Assembly: GCF_014201335.1 (NCBI RefSeq)
Contig: NZ_JACHEB010000001.1
Span: 186,001 to 250,000 of the forward strand
Direction: 5' to 3'
Origin: Tunturiibacter gelidiferens
GTDB lineage: Bacteria; Acidobacteriota; Terriglobia; Terriglobales; Acidobacteriaceae
Length of the DNA: 64,000 nucleotides
Of this stretch, positions 9,242-18,677 are shown in pieces. The position numbers and the translations under genes are program-made. Position 1 is the first letter of the stretch; the number at the start of each line of letters is the position of its first letter. The notes beneath the pieces are model-generated. The model did not search any database and was not told where the DNA came from. It was given only the letters and a program-made list of their open reading frames with translations.

Positions 9242-11125
9242 ATGGCTGGTTTTTTGAAGATGTGTGCCGGAGCAGCTCTGGCAACAACCGTAGGTAGTTT
9301 AATAGCAGGGGCGCAGACCGCGCCAATCACACTCAGTGTCGATCTCACCGATGCTCCCCGCAAGATCCTCCACGCAACCGAGGTAATGCCGGTGACAGCT
9401 GGCCCCCTGACCGTCGTCTACCCTAAGTGGATTCCCGGAGAGCATGGGCCAACGGGACCCATCGATAACATGGCGGGCTTCTTCATCACTGCAAACGGTC
9501 AGCCCATCAAATGGGAGCGCGACAAGGTGGATATGTTCGCCTACCACATCACCGTCCCGCAGGGCGTCACGCAGTTAGAGATGAAAATTGACTTCCTCGC
9601 AACCGCTGGTACCTCTGGATACTCTGCAGGTGGATCGACCAGCGAAAACCTCGCTCTTCTCAGTTGGAACACGCTTCTGGTCTACCCCGCCGATACCGAC
9701 GCAACCAAAGTCATGTTCACTCCCTCTGTGAAACTGCCAGTCGGATGGAACCTCGGAACAGCATTGGACAAAGATGGCAGCTCCGGCCAAACATCAACCT
9801 TCAAAACCCTAAGCCTCGAGCAATTAGTCGACTCCCCCGTACTCGCCGGTCGATACTTCCGCGAGATTCCCCTCGCTCCTGAGATTTCGCCGAAGCATTA
9901 TCTCGACATGGCCGCCGATGGCCCCGAACAACTGGATCTGTCCAAAGAGCACATCGCCGACTTCGACAAACTCGTGCGCGAGACCGGAGCTCTCTATAAG
10001 TCGCGCCACTACGGCTCCTACCACTTCCTCGTCACGCTCAGCGACGAGGTCGCGCACTTCGGCCTTGAGCATCATCAGTCCAGCGACGACCGCGTGCCAG
10101 CCACTACCTTCACCGACGATCGCGAGTTTGTGCTCGATGGCCTGCTGCTTCCGCATGAGTTCACGCATAGCTGGAACGGCAAATACCGTCGCCCCGCCGG
10201 CCTCGCCACCAACAACTATCAGAAGCCAATGGAAGGCGACCTCCTCTGGGTGTACGAGGGTTTGACCGAGTACCTGGGCGATGTGCTCGCCGCACGTTGC
10301 GGCATCTGGACAGCCGAGCAGTACAAACAGCGGCTTTCAACCATCGCAGCGGAGTACAACAACCGGCCAGGCCGCACCTGGCGCGATATTCAAGACACCG
10401 CGACCTCAGCGCAGATGTTCTACTCCACTGGTGTGGGATGGGACAACTGGCGCCTCAACGTGGACTACTACGACGAGGGCGAACTCATCTGGCTCGACGT
10501 CGACACCACGATTCGCAAGATGACCAACGGCAAAAAATCAATCGACGACTTCGTCGCGAAATTTCACGGCCTCGGCGGAGACACAGGACCAAAGGTAGTG
10601 CCATACACCTTCGACGACGTTGTTGCTGTACTCAACGATGTCGCACCCAACGACTGGGCCACGTTCCTCCGCTCGCGCCTCGATTCGAACTCCTCTCAAG
10701 CCCCCATGGGGGGTATCGAAAACGGCGGCTACAAGCTCACTTACACAGACAAGCCAAACTCCTGGAGCACACTCGAAGACCAGCAGTCTGACAGCTTCGA
10801 CTTCTGGTTTTCCATCGGCTTCCACGCGAACAAGGTGGGCAATATCTCAGACGTCCTCAAAGGCGGCGTCTCCGATAAAGCTGGTATCGGTCCGGGGATG
10901 AAGATCCTGGCAGTAAACGGCCGCGCCTACAGTCCCGACGTGCTCAAGGCCGCAATTCACGAAGCCAAAGACTCCGGTCCGGCCGTCGAGCTCATCGTCT
11001 TCAACACCGGCTACTACAAGGTGGTCAAACTGGACTATCACGATGGCGAGCGCTATCCACTGCTCGAGCGCGTCTCCTCGGTGCCCGATCGTCTGGATGA
11101 CATTCTGAAGGGGGCAGCGAAGTAA
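9242..11125 (+). CDS. M61 family metallopeptidase with PDZ domain
   Basis: This 627-residue protein is a glycyl-aminopeptidase-like M61 enzyme. A hydrophobic N-terminus (residues 1-23, ending AGAQ) suggests export. An N-terminal beta domain covers roughly residues 25-200. The gluzincin motif H305-E-F-T-H309-SW follows, with EGLTEY near 339-344 supplying the third zinc ligand. A PDZ domain lies near residues 520-590 (VLKGGVSDKAGIGPGM, then ILAVNGRAYSPD). It would trim peptides, favouring N-terminal Gly or Ala in characterised members. It diverges from the M13 peptidase and abuts the BrkB-family gene tail to tail with a 2-nt gap. Confidence 0.94.
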   Translation: MAGFLKMCAGAALATTVGSLIAGAQTAPITLSVDLTDAPRKILHATEVMPVTAGPLTVVYPKWIPGEHGPTGPIDNMAGFFITANGQPIKWERDKVDMFAYHITVPQGVTQLEMKIDFLATAGTSGYSAGGSTSENLALLSWNTLLVYPADTDATKVMFTPSVKLPVGWNLGTALDKDGSSGQTSTFKTLSLEQLVDSPVLAGRYFREIPLAPEISPKHYLDMAADGPEQLDLSKEHIADFDKLVRETGALYKSRHYGSYHFLVTLSDEVAHFGLEHHQSSDDRVPATTFTDDREFVLDGLLLPHEFTHSWNGKYRRPAGLATNNYQKPMEGDLLWVYEGLTEYLGDVLAARCGIWTAEQYKQRLSTIAAEYNNRPGRTWRDIQDTATSAQMFYSTGVGWDNWRLNVDYYDEGELIWLDVDTTIRKMTNGKKSIDDFVAKFHGLGGDTGPKVVPYTFDDVVAVLNDVAPNDWATFLRSRLDSNSSQAPMGGIENGGYKLTYTDKPNSWSTLEDQQSDSFDFWFSIGFHANKVGNISDVLKGGVSDKAGIGPGMKILAVNGRAYSPDVLKAAIHEAKDSGPAVELIVFNTGYYKVVKLDYHDGERYPLLERVSSVPDRLDDILKGAAK

Positions 11126-11127
11126 GG

Positions 11128-12237
11128 TCAGGCAGCAGGCTTAGGAGCAGATTCATCGCTTGACGAATTTGCCGCAGAAACCAGCGTTTGATTAACCGGT
11201 GCCGCCGCGGCAGCTAGGCTGTTTTGCTCGAGAACGAGCAGACGCTTCGCTGCAGCGGCGGCTTCTATTTCGCTATTGATCTCAGCCCCCAGCAGCAGCA
11301 TAAGACCCGTCAAATAAAACCACGTCAGCAGGATGATCACAGCGCCTAACGACCCGTACGTCATCGAGTAATTGTCGAAGTAGTGAACATAGAGTCGAAG
11401 TCCGATCGAAGTGATGAGCCATCCTACGATGCCTACAGCCGCGCCTGGCGTAAGCCAATGCCACTGACTTCGTTTTAGATCCGGCGCAAAGTAATAGATA
11501 ACCGCAAAGAACAGCGACAACAGAATCACGGCAAACAGCCATCCAGCCACCCGAGCCATGAGCGCCACGAGCGCGGCAAAAAAGTGGTCGTAAATATGCA
11601 GGTGAGCAAGGCGGGCAAAAAAGTCACCCCCCAGCAGTGAGGCCAGCATCAGCGTCACCAGCCCCATTAAAAGCATAGTCACACCGATCGCGGAGAATCG
11701 AGCCGCAAAGTAAGAGCGAGTCTCCTTGACCTTATAGACCACATTGAGCGAATCCTGAATCGCGGAAAATCCCACCGAAGCACTCCACACCGCCGCAGCC
11801 AAACCAAAGGTCAGCTTGCCGCCGGTAGCCGCAGCAGTTGTCTGGTTGAAGGTCTCCAGCACCGTTCCCATCGCATCTTGCGGGATAACAATTGCGAGAT
11901 AGCCCAGCAGGGAGTAATAGATATGCGATGCCGAACGAGCCGCCAACCCTAGCAGCGATGTCGCCGTAAACAAGCTGGGGAACAACGCGAAGATAAAGTA
12001 GAAACCAAGCTCGGCAGCACGCCCCACCAGGTTGTCGTCCAGAAAAGACCTCCAGGTGTGCTTCGCCACCGCCCCAACCGGGATGCCTTCGAGGTTCCAA
12101 AGGGAGTGAAGCGGAGACCGCGACACAAGATCCCATATGCGCCGTTGAACTCGGACGCCATGAACAGGATCGAGGATGGGATCGGCGGAAGAGATGGCGG
12201 CGCTCCCTCGCCCACTGCCTTCGTCTCGTAAAATCAT
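11128..12237 (-). CDS. YihY/BrkB family membrane protein
   Basis: This 369-residue integral membrane protein has about six transmembrane helices. The family features are present: a polar N-terminus, GFYFIFALFPSLF in the first helix, the central IQDSLNVVYKVKETRS segment and the late LGAVIILLTWFYLTGLMLLLGAEIN helix pair. The family was once called ribonuclease BN, but that activity belongs to another protein; its role is now thought to be transport or envelope-related. The C-terminus is an Ala/Ser-rich tail. It overlaps no other gene and converges on the M61 peptidase. Confidence 0.9.
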   Translation of the reverse strand: MILRDEGSGRGSAAISSADPILDPVHGVRVQRRIWDLVSRSPLHSLWNLEGIPVGAVAKHTWRSFLDDNLVGRAAELGFYFIFALFPSLFTATSLLGLAARSASHIYYSLLGYLAIVIPQDAMGTVLETFNQTTAAATGGKLTFGLAAAVWSASVGFSAIQDSLNVVYKVKETRSYFAARFSAIGVTMLLMGLVTLMLASLLGGDFFARLAHLHIYDHFFAALVALMARVAGWLFAVILLSLFFAVIYYFAPDLKRSQWHWLTPGAAVGIVGWLITSIGLRLYVHYFDNYSMTYGSLGAVIILLTWFYLTGLMLLLGAEINSEIEAAAAAKRLLVLEQNSLAAAAAPVNQTLVSAANSSSDESAPKPAA

Positions 12238-12374
12238 CGGTCGAGACGCGCTTGGTAGGCGTTCTGGCTAGGTAGATGCTGCTTCAACCGAAAGAGAAAC
12301 CGCTACAAGCTGGTTTTCCACCGGGTTCTGATGCATAAGATCGCGATGGAGCATCTTATTTATTGGTGAGATGA

Positions 12375-13292
12375 ATGCAGAGAACGTGGCGAGGCAGACC
12401 ATTCGCAGTTAGAAAGATGGAACAGCTCTGGCGGTTAGTGCGCGAGAGTCACGAGCAACCAATGACCGGGATCTCCCGGCCCGTCGAGTTGGTAGACCCC
12501 AACGAACTTGGAGTCACTTTCATTGGTCACTCCTCGTTTCTCCTACAGGTTCACGGACGAAAGCTGCTTGTAGACCCGGTGTTCTCCAAACGCCTGGTTG
12601 TCCTGCGTCGCCAACGGCGTCCTGGCGTAACAGTCGAAGCGCTGCCAGCCATCGACGTGGTCCTCCTCACCCACGCCCACATGGACCACCTCGACATGGC
12701 ATCCCTACGCCGGGTCATCCGGGCAACCCGAAAGCTAACCGGCCAGACTCCCGAGGTCGTAGTGCCGCGCGGCGTCGAAGATCTGGTGGAACGCCTTGGC
12801 TTCTCGCGGATTCACGGCCTCGCATGGTGGGAGCAGATTGAAATACAAGGCCTCACGATAATCATGACTCCCTGCAAACATTGGGGCGCAAGAATGTTTC
12901 GCGACACCCACCGCGGCTACGGCGGATATGTCATTGAAGGCGGTGGCCAGTCGATCTACCACTCTGGCGATACAGCCTACTTCGACGGCTTCCGCGAGAT
13001 CGGCGCAAAACTCAAACCCGAAGTCGCCCTCCTGCCCATAGGCGCTTATTTTCCAGACACCTACCGCTCCGTACACACCAGCCCTGAAGAAGCAGTGCGC
13101 GCTTTCGTCGAACTCGGAGCCGACCAAATGGTACCGATGCACTATGGAACCTTCCGCCTCGGCCGAGAGCCGATGGAAGAGCCCGTACAGCGCCTCGAAG
13201 CGGAGGCACAAAGACTCGGAATTAACCGAAAAATAAAAATTCTGGGCGAAGGCGAGACGATGCACCTTCACGCGGCGACCAGCATCCGATAG
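12375..13292 (+). CDS. MBL-fold metallo-hydrolase (NAPE-PLD / UlaG-like)
   Basis: This 305-residue cytosolic metallo-beta-lactamase-fold hydrolase has the motif T-H100-A-H102-M-D104-H105, a metal-binding His in PCKHWGARM, the bridging Asp in YHSGDTAYFD and a late His in VPMHYGTF. The pattern GHSSFLLQ followed by LLVDPVFS is typical of the branch annotated as L-ascorbate-6-P lactonase-like or N-acylphosphatidylethanolamine phospholipase D-like. The substrate is not determinable. The aldo/keto reductase begins 3 nt after its stop codon, so the two are almost certainly one operon. Confidence 0.9.
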   Translation: MQRTWRGRPFAVRKMEQLWRLVRESHEQPMTGISRPVELVDPNELGVTFIGHSSFLLQVHGRKLLVDPVFSKRLVVLRRQRRPGVTVEALPAIDVVLLTHAHMDHLDMASLRRVIRATRKLTGQTPEVVVPRGVEDLVERLGFSRIHGLAWWEQIEIQGLTIIMTPCKHWGARMFRDTHRGYGGYVIEGGGQSIYHSGDTAYFDGFREIGAKLKPEVALLPIGAYFPDTYRSVHTSPEEAVRAFVELGADQMVPMHYGTFRLGREPMEEPVQRLEAEAQRLGINRKIKILGEGETMHLHAATSIR

Positions 13293-13295
13293 GGT

Positions 13296-14165
13296 ATGAC
13301 AACTTCAACCGTAAACGCGAAGGCAAGCGGGACATTTACGATCGGCGGAGATCTCACCGTCAATCGCATGGGATATGGGGCGATGCGGATCACCGGCGAC
13401 GGGATCTGGGGCGACCCCAAAGATATCGAAGGCGCAAAAAAAGTTCTGCGACACGTCGTCGAACTCGGCATCAACTTTATCGACACCGCAGACGCCTACG
13501 GTCCTGACGTGAGCGAACAACTCATCGGCGAGGCGCTGGCTCCTTACGCAAAGGGTGTCATCATCGCAACCAAAGGCGGCCTGACACGCCAGGGCCCGAA
13601 TCAGTGGCTGCCCGTGGGGCGCCCTGAGTACCTGACCCAGCAAGTTGAGATGAGCCTGCGAAGACTGAAAGTAGAACGGATCGACCTGTGGCAGTTGCAT
13701 CGCATCGACCCGAAGGTGCCCGTCGAAGAGTCCCTCGGCGCGATCAAAAAACTGCAGGAACAGGGCAAGATCCGACACATCGGACTAAGCGAGGTAAAAC
13801 CTCACGAAATCGACCAGGCTCGCAAAGTTGTCGAGATCGTGAGCGTGCAAAATCAGTACAACATAGGCGACCGCCAGCACGAGGATGTCGTCGACTACTG
13901 CGCCAAGCACAAGCTAGCGTTCATCCCATGGTTCCCCGTAGCAGCGGGCAAGCTGGCTCAGCCTGGCGGCAAGCTGGACTCCGCTGCCAAAGCACACAAA
14001 GCAACAGTCTCGCAGCTCTCACTCGCCTGGCTACTCCATCGCTCCCCCGTCATGCTCCCCATCCCGGGAACGACCTCGGTGCAGCACCTCGAAGAGAACG
14101 TGGCCGCAGCCGATGTAAAGCTATCAGCAGCCGAGTGGAAAGAGATCGAAGACTCCGCGAAATAA
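13296..14165 (+). CDS. Aldo/keto reductase
   Basis: This 289-residue NADPH-dependent carbonyl reductase has the full catalytic tetrad Asp63, Tyr68, Lys93 and His135 (WQLHRIDP). The (beta/alpha)8 fold is indicated by regular strand-helix alternation, and the late motif PIPGTTSVQHLEEN contacts the cofactor phosphate. It is translated right after the MBL hydrolase, with TAGGGT before the ATG. The pair may act on one metabolite or detoxify reactive carbonyls. A factor-independent terminator follows 22 nt after the stop codon. Confidence 0.93.
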   Translation: MTTSTVNAKASGTFTIGGDLTVNRMGYGAMRITGDGIWGDPKDIEGAKKVLRHVVELGINFIDTADAYGPDVSEQLIGEALAPYAKGVIIATKGGLTRQGPNQWLPVGRPEYLTQQVEMSLRRLKVERIDLWQLHRIDPKVPVEESLGAIKKLQEQGKIRHIGLSEVKPHEIDQARKVVEIVSVQNQYNIGDRQHEDVVDYCAKHKLAFIPWFPVAAGKLAQPGGKLDSAAKAHKATVSQLSLAWLLHRSPVMLPIPGTTSVQHLEENVAAADVKLSAAEWKEIEDSAK

Positions 14166-14186
14166 CCACCAAACCGTTGCCAACAG

Positions 14187-14215
14187 AAAAGAGCCGCGAT
14201 CTTGCGGCTCTTTTT
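14187..14215 (+). terminator. Bidirectional factor-independent terminator
   Basis: A 7-bp perfect stem GAGCCGC (14191-14197) / GCGGCTC (14204-14210) has a 6-nt loop, a T-run after it and an A-run before it. It lies between the convergent aldo/keto reductase and NADH dehydrogenase genes, so it can terminate both. Confidence 0.85.
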
Positions 14216-14235
14216 GTTAGCCCTGTCAGCCGGGA

Positions 14236-15609
14236 TCAGGTCTTAGGCGAACTCATATCCAACGGTTTGGTCGTAACAACTCCCGTGTGTTCCTCCTGCG
14301 CATTCCAGCCAGGAAGTTCCTGCGAGCCCGTAATCAACCGTGCTCCATCCTTGAACGTCAGATAAGTCCACGCCCACTGACGGAATACGGCAAGCCGATT
14401 CCGGAAACCGATAAGAAAAAAGATGTGCACGACCAGCCACGTCATCCATGCAGGAAAACCACTCCAATGTGCCTTGAACGGCCATTCGATCTTAGCCACC
14501 GCTGCCTTGCGTCCGATCGTCGCCATATCGCCTTTATCGAAGTACCGAAACTGTTCGTTCTTGCCGCTCCCGTCACTCCCTGCGCCTGCAGCGACCAACC
14601 GGCCAATACGTTTCGCAGCATAGGTTCCCATCTGCATAGCAGGCTGAGCCACACCCGGAACCTGCTTGCCATCCTGCTCGACGTGCGCAAGATCTCCGCA
14701 GATAAAAATCTCCGGATGTCCCGGCGGGTTGAGATGTCCATCGACAATCACCGCCCCTCGCTTATCTGTTTCAGTGCCAAGCATCTTCCCTAACGGCGAA
14801 GCCTGCACCCCGGCTGCCCACAGCGTAACCACCGCATCGATGCGCTCCTCCCCCACCATCACGTAACCCGGCTGCACATCACTCACATGGGCGCCGGTCC
14901 GAACCATCACTCCAAGCTCGGCAAGCTGCTCAATCGCCTTCTGTTGCAGATCCACCGGATAAGCCGCCAAAATATTCGGCCCACCCTCCAGAATAAGAAC
15001 CTTCGCCATCGAAGGGTCGATATGGCGAAAATCACGTGACATGTACAGTCGCGCAATGTCGCTAATGGCGCCCGCCAGCTCAACTCCCGTCGGGCCGCCA
15101 CCGATAATCACAAAATTCAGCGCAGGATGAGTCCCGGTCTCCATCATCTGCCGCTCTGCCAGTTCGAAGGCGAGCAAAACCCGCCGGCGAATCTCCGTCG
15201 CATCTTCGATAGTTTTCAGTCCGGGCGCAAGCTTAGCCCACTCGTCCTTGCCAAAATAAGAGTGTGTCGAACCCGTCGCGACAATCAGGTAGTCGTACTC
15301 GAGCTCCACACCCGTCTTCAGATGTACCCGCCGCTGCGCCACATCGAATCCCACCGCCTCGTCCATCAGCACGTCGACATTCGGATGATTGCGCACAAGC
15401 GCACGGATGGGCTGCGCAATATCGGCCGGAGAAAGAACCGCGAGCGCCACCTGGTAGAGCAAAGGCTGAAACAAATAATGATTTCTGCGATCCACCAGCG
15501 TAACGTCGACTGGAAGTTTCCCCAGACCCGTCACCGCATTAATGCCGCCAAAGCCCCCACCCAGAATGACAACCCGCTTCCGTACAGGTCCTGCTGCCGC
15601 TGCCACCAT
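14236..15609 (-). CDS. ndh: Type II NADH dehydrogenase (NAD(P)/FAD-dependent oxidoreductase)
   Basis: This 457-residue flavoprotein oxidises NADH and reduces quinone without pumping protons. The FAD-binding motif VVILGGGFGG is at residues 9-18, the NAD-binding motif IIGGGPTGVELAG is mid-protein, and the second FAD motif IFICGDLAHVEQ precedes the quinone-site region (VPGVAQPAMQMG). The C-terminus has an amphipathic or hydrophobic anchor (WLVVHIFFLIGFRNRL) that would hold it to the inner membrane face. GAGGAG precedes the ATG. It is a likely entry point of the respiratory chain and a partner for the ETF/iron-sulfur operon further along. Confidence 0.93.
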   Translation of the reverse strand: MVAAAAGPVRKRVVILGGGFGGINAVTGLGKLPVDVTLVDRRNHYLFQPLLYQVALAVLSPADIAQPIRALVRNHPNVDVLMDEAVGFDVAQRRVHLKTGVELEYDYLIVATGSTHSYFGKDEWAKLAPGLKTIEDATEIRRRVLLAFELAERQMMETGTHPALNFVIIGGGPTGVELAGAISDIARLYMSRDFRHIDPSMAKVLILEGGPNILAAYPVDLQQKAIEQLAELGVMVRTGAHVSDVQPGYVMVGEERIDAVVTLWAAGVQASPLGKMLGTETDKRGAVIVDGHLNPPGHPEIFICGDLAHVEQDGKQVPGVAQPAMQMGTYAAKRIGRLVAAGAGSDGSGKNEQFRYFDKGDMATIGRKAAVAKIEWPFKAHWSGFPAWMTWLVVHIFFLIGFRNRLAVFRQWAWTYLTFKDGARLITGSQELPGWNAQEEHTGVVTTKPLDMSSPKT

Positions 15610-15734
15610 CGTTCAGGCTCCTCAATGTACTTATCTCTTATCTGATGCCGAATAGAGCCGTTCGGCTTTGTCCAGATTCGACGGCCTACACCTGAAGGAG
15701 TTACAAGAAAAGCGCTCCTTATAGGACAAAGGAA

Positions 15735-18677
15735 TCAGGGCTGCTTTTGCAGAGTAAGCGAAATAAAGCCCAGCGTGCCTGTAGCCGCGGCAAGATTCGT
15801 GGTCTCCGCGATTCCCGAAATCTGCTCCGGTGCAATCGTCAAAAGACCATTCGCGTCGGAGACAACCGAAGACTGCGACGAGCCAAGCACAGGAGCGATA
15901 GGACAGCGGCCTCGGTCCGGGCAAGCCGCCTCCCAGGCGTCCACTGTCTGGTAGATCTGAACCACGGCACCGGCAACCGGATGTGATGCCGTGTCCGTCA
16001 CCTGCAACACCACCGGCGTGAGCGTACTCGTCACAGTAACAAGTTGACCGGCTCCGCTCACAACAATCAGACGCAGATCCCCAAGATCGACGCCCTGCGT
16101 CGTAAACGAAGCACAGATGTTCGTCCAGGCACAGCCAGAAACAACAGCCTGTCCTCCAGCCGTCAATGGACCAGCCGTCGTAACAGTCTGCGCGATCTCC
16201 TGCGAGTTGACCTGAGAGTTGGCCGGCGACACCGAAACCGCCCCTGAAATCGTCTGCCAACCAACCGGCAGTCCCGCAGTCGAAGCAAAGTTATCGGTTA
16301 CGCTAAGCTGCGGCCTCCATTCCACAGTCGCGCCCTCCGCGATGTATTCGACCGCCTGTATCGCAGTCGCGGTTTGGACTCGTGTAGCCGCCGTGAAAGA
16401 TGCAACCACCGTACCATCCACCCCGGTAGCCTGCAGCGTGACCCCGCCCGCGCTCATCGGTGTAACAAGCGTCGAGGCGATACCATTCGCACCTGTACTC
16501 ACGGTACAACTAGCCGCTCCACAAGCAGAGAATTGCACCGAGCCATTCGTCGCGGTAAAAGTCACAGCCTCGCCCACGACCGGAGTCACCCCATCGCCAT
16601 TCAGCACCTTCACGGCAAACGGCGTCGCTACAGGTTGCGAAAGCTGCACCAGACCCGAAGGCGCACTCACCAGGCTAAGCACAGCGACCGGCGTAGCGTA
16701 GCTCAGCGACTGCGTCATGACAGTTGTCCCACCGGTAGACAAATCCGTAACTGCGACATCGGCAACCAGCCCCGTGCTCGAGCCGAGTGCTTGAATCGAA
16801 GGCACCGTAGCGACAATCGTGTTCGCAGTCCAACTGGAAACCGTGGCGGCAACACCGTTGACGGTCACCGCATTGCCCGTACGAAAGCCCATTCCGCTGA
16901 TCGTAATCGTGCCGCCCGCAGCGCTCACCGTCACAGGAATCAGCGAGTCCGCATAAAGCACACGTGCTTGATAATTGAAATCCGGACGTCCATCTCCACG
17001 CTGATCGGCAATCCCAATTCGTAACTGATTAGGTTGCGTAAACGTAGTCGTCAGCGTGGTCATGCCATTGGCCTCTCCGTTGAACGCCTCGTCAGCACCT
17101 GCAACGCCAGGCAAAGAACCCAGCGCGTCGGTCGCATTCCACACCCCAATCACCGGCATCGCCTTGGCGCTGGTCACGAATCCCTGTTCATCCTCTGCCG
17201 TAACCTCAAACGTCGCCGAGCGGTTCGCTTTCACCGAAAGCGAAGACCACGCGGAGTGACCATACCCGCAGAGCAGCCCGGACCACCATCCCTGCGACGC
17301 CACAGCCGTAGGAGCCGCTTCGGTTCCGTCCGTGGCCGTATTGCAGCCGGCCGCCGCATCGTTCGTGACAAAATCTACGAACGGCTGGGCGTAGCTGCCG
17401 AAGATTCCATAAGTCGACACCGGATCCGATCCAGACGGCGTGACAGTATTGGCGACATACGGCCCGACGGCATATTGTCCCGTATAGAGCGGATTGACAG
17501 GCTCTGTCTCTATGACCAGCTCCTGATAGGTGCCAGGAAGCATCGGTATTCGGTCCAGTAAATAATAGCCCTCGTCCGATAAATTCTGGCTCCCTTGGCT
17601 TCCGGCAAACGACGAGTCTGGACCACTCACAGGATTTCCGTTCGATTGGCGAAACAGAGCACCCGACACACTCGAGACCGTATACCTGTCTTCGATCGCC
17701 GACGGGAGAGTAAACTGTGCCCATCGGCGCACGACGACGTTGACCCCTTGCATTCCCTCTCCCGTAGGGAAGTTGACATGCCCGGAAAACAGGTTCGCGT
17801 TCAGCAGGCTATCCGTCTTGCCCGGGCCTGCCTCCCCTTGATTGATGAAGTAGAGTTGCGCCAGCGCCGATAGATCGTCCGGACGTAGAGTGAATGGCTG
17901 CGGCATGCATTGGTAGGTATACGGGCCACAGATGATATCGATCGGATGCATCACCGGCCAAAACATTGCCTGGTCGAACGTAGGTTGCGGGGTGGCCGTG
18001 AAGACGTTGTCATTGGTCTGCGACCAACCCAACCCAAGCACGCGACCGAACGCCCGCATCAGTTGATACTGCAACTGCATCTGCTGCTGAGGCGCAGGGC
18101 CAGTGCAGCGGCCGTTGAGAATCAGGATTGCGTGCTGAATGAACCCGGCCGGAACGATCGAGTCAACGCTCTCCGTCACGCCATTCTGCAGGCATCCCGA
18201 AGGATCGCTCGCCCCATCGCCCAGTAGAAGATCTGTAATTGACCCATCGCTGTCATAAATCACCGCGATCTGCTTGGCGAGATAGTTGCTGCTCTGCACA
18301 TCGCCAGGAAAGATGGGCCCATTCGACCCCAGAAAAGCATTGGCTCCGCTGACATGCTCATTGAGCGCTCCGCCCTGCGACAGCACAAGCGTCGCAGTCG
18401 GAACATTCCAGACCGCCGCCGCTGCAGCAACAAGAGCGTCCGCCGCCGCGTGGTTCACCGTCGAACTCAGATCCCCTGGATCGGTGAAATAAAGCGGCTG
18501 GTTCGTATACCAAACTACCGCAGCGCCCGAGGTCGTAAAGTACGGCGGCCCCGTCACCCAGCGTGGACCGCCAGCCCACGCAGTCGCCACGGTCCCAAAC
18601 CAACAAAACAACACAAACAGGAAAGTTTGCAACCACACGTCGAATCGAATTCGCAAGCTGGTGTCAGGGCGTGCCAT
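15735..18677 (-). CDS. Secreted Ig/IPT-domain protein with degenerate matrixin-like domain
   Basis: This 980-residue protein has an N-terminal signal or anchor segment (residues 17-35) and no other clear membrane span. Residues about 40-260 look like a matrixin-type metalloprotease domain. The helix R208-AFG-R212-VL-G215-LG-W218 aligns with HExxHxxGxxH, but the three His are Arg, Arg and Trp and the Glu is Ala; PVMHP near 241-245 resembles the Met-turn. The middle holds several beta-rich segments, then an IPT/TIG domain (VTVSAAGGTITISGMGF) and an invasin-like Ig domain (Big_1), followed by a further beta domain. I infer a surface binding protein, not a working protease. Its start overlaps the upstream gene by 14 nt. 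Confidence 0.8.
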   Translation of the reverse strand: MARPDTSLRIRFDVWLQTFLFVLFCWFGTVATAWAGGPRWVTGPPYFTTSGAAVVWYTNQPLYFTDPGDLSSTVNHAAADALVAAAAAVWNVPTATLVLSQGGALNEHVSGANAFLGSNGPIFPGDVQSSNYLAKQIAVIYDSDGSITDLLLGDGASDPSGCLQNGVTESVDSIVPAGFIQHAILILNGRCTGPAPQQQMQLQYQLMRAFGRVLGLGWSQTNDNVFTATPQPTFDQAMFWPVMHPIDIICGPYTYQCMPQPFTLRPDDLSALAQLYFINQGEAGPGKTDSLLNANLFSGHVNFPTGEGMQGVNVVVRRWAQFTLPSAIEDRYTVSSVSGALFRQSNGNPVSGPDSSFAGSQGSQNLSDEGYYLLDRIPMLPGTYQELVIETEPVNPLYTGQYAVGPYVANTVTPSGSDPVSTYGIFGSYAQPFVDFVTNDAAAGCNTATDGTEAAPTAVASQGWWSGLLCGYGHSAWSSLSVKANRSATFEVTAEDEQGFVTSAKAMPVIGVWNATDALGSLPGVAGADEAFNGEANGMTTLTTTFTQPNQLRIGIADQRGDGRPDFNYQARVLYADSLIPVTVSAAGGTITISGMGFRTGNAVTVNGVAATVSSWTANTIVATVPSIQALGSSTGLVADVAVTDLSTGGTTVMTQSLSYATPVAVLSLVSAPSGLVQLSQPVATPFAVKVLNGDGVTPVVGEAVTFTATNGSVQFSACGAASCTVSTGANGIASTLVTPMSAGGVTLQATGVDGTVVASFTAATRVQTATAIQAVEYIAEGATVEWRPQLSVTDNFASTAGLPVGWQTISGAVSVSPANSQVNSQEIAQTVTTAGPLTAGGQAVVSGCAWTNICASFTTQGVDLGDLRLIVVSGAGQLVTVTSTLTPVVLQVTDTASHPVAGAVVQIYQTVDAWEAACPDRGRCPIAPVLGSSQSSVVSDANGLLTIAPEQISGIAETTNLAAATGTLGFISLTLQKQP

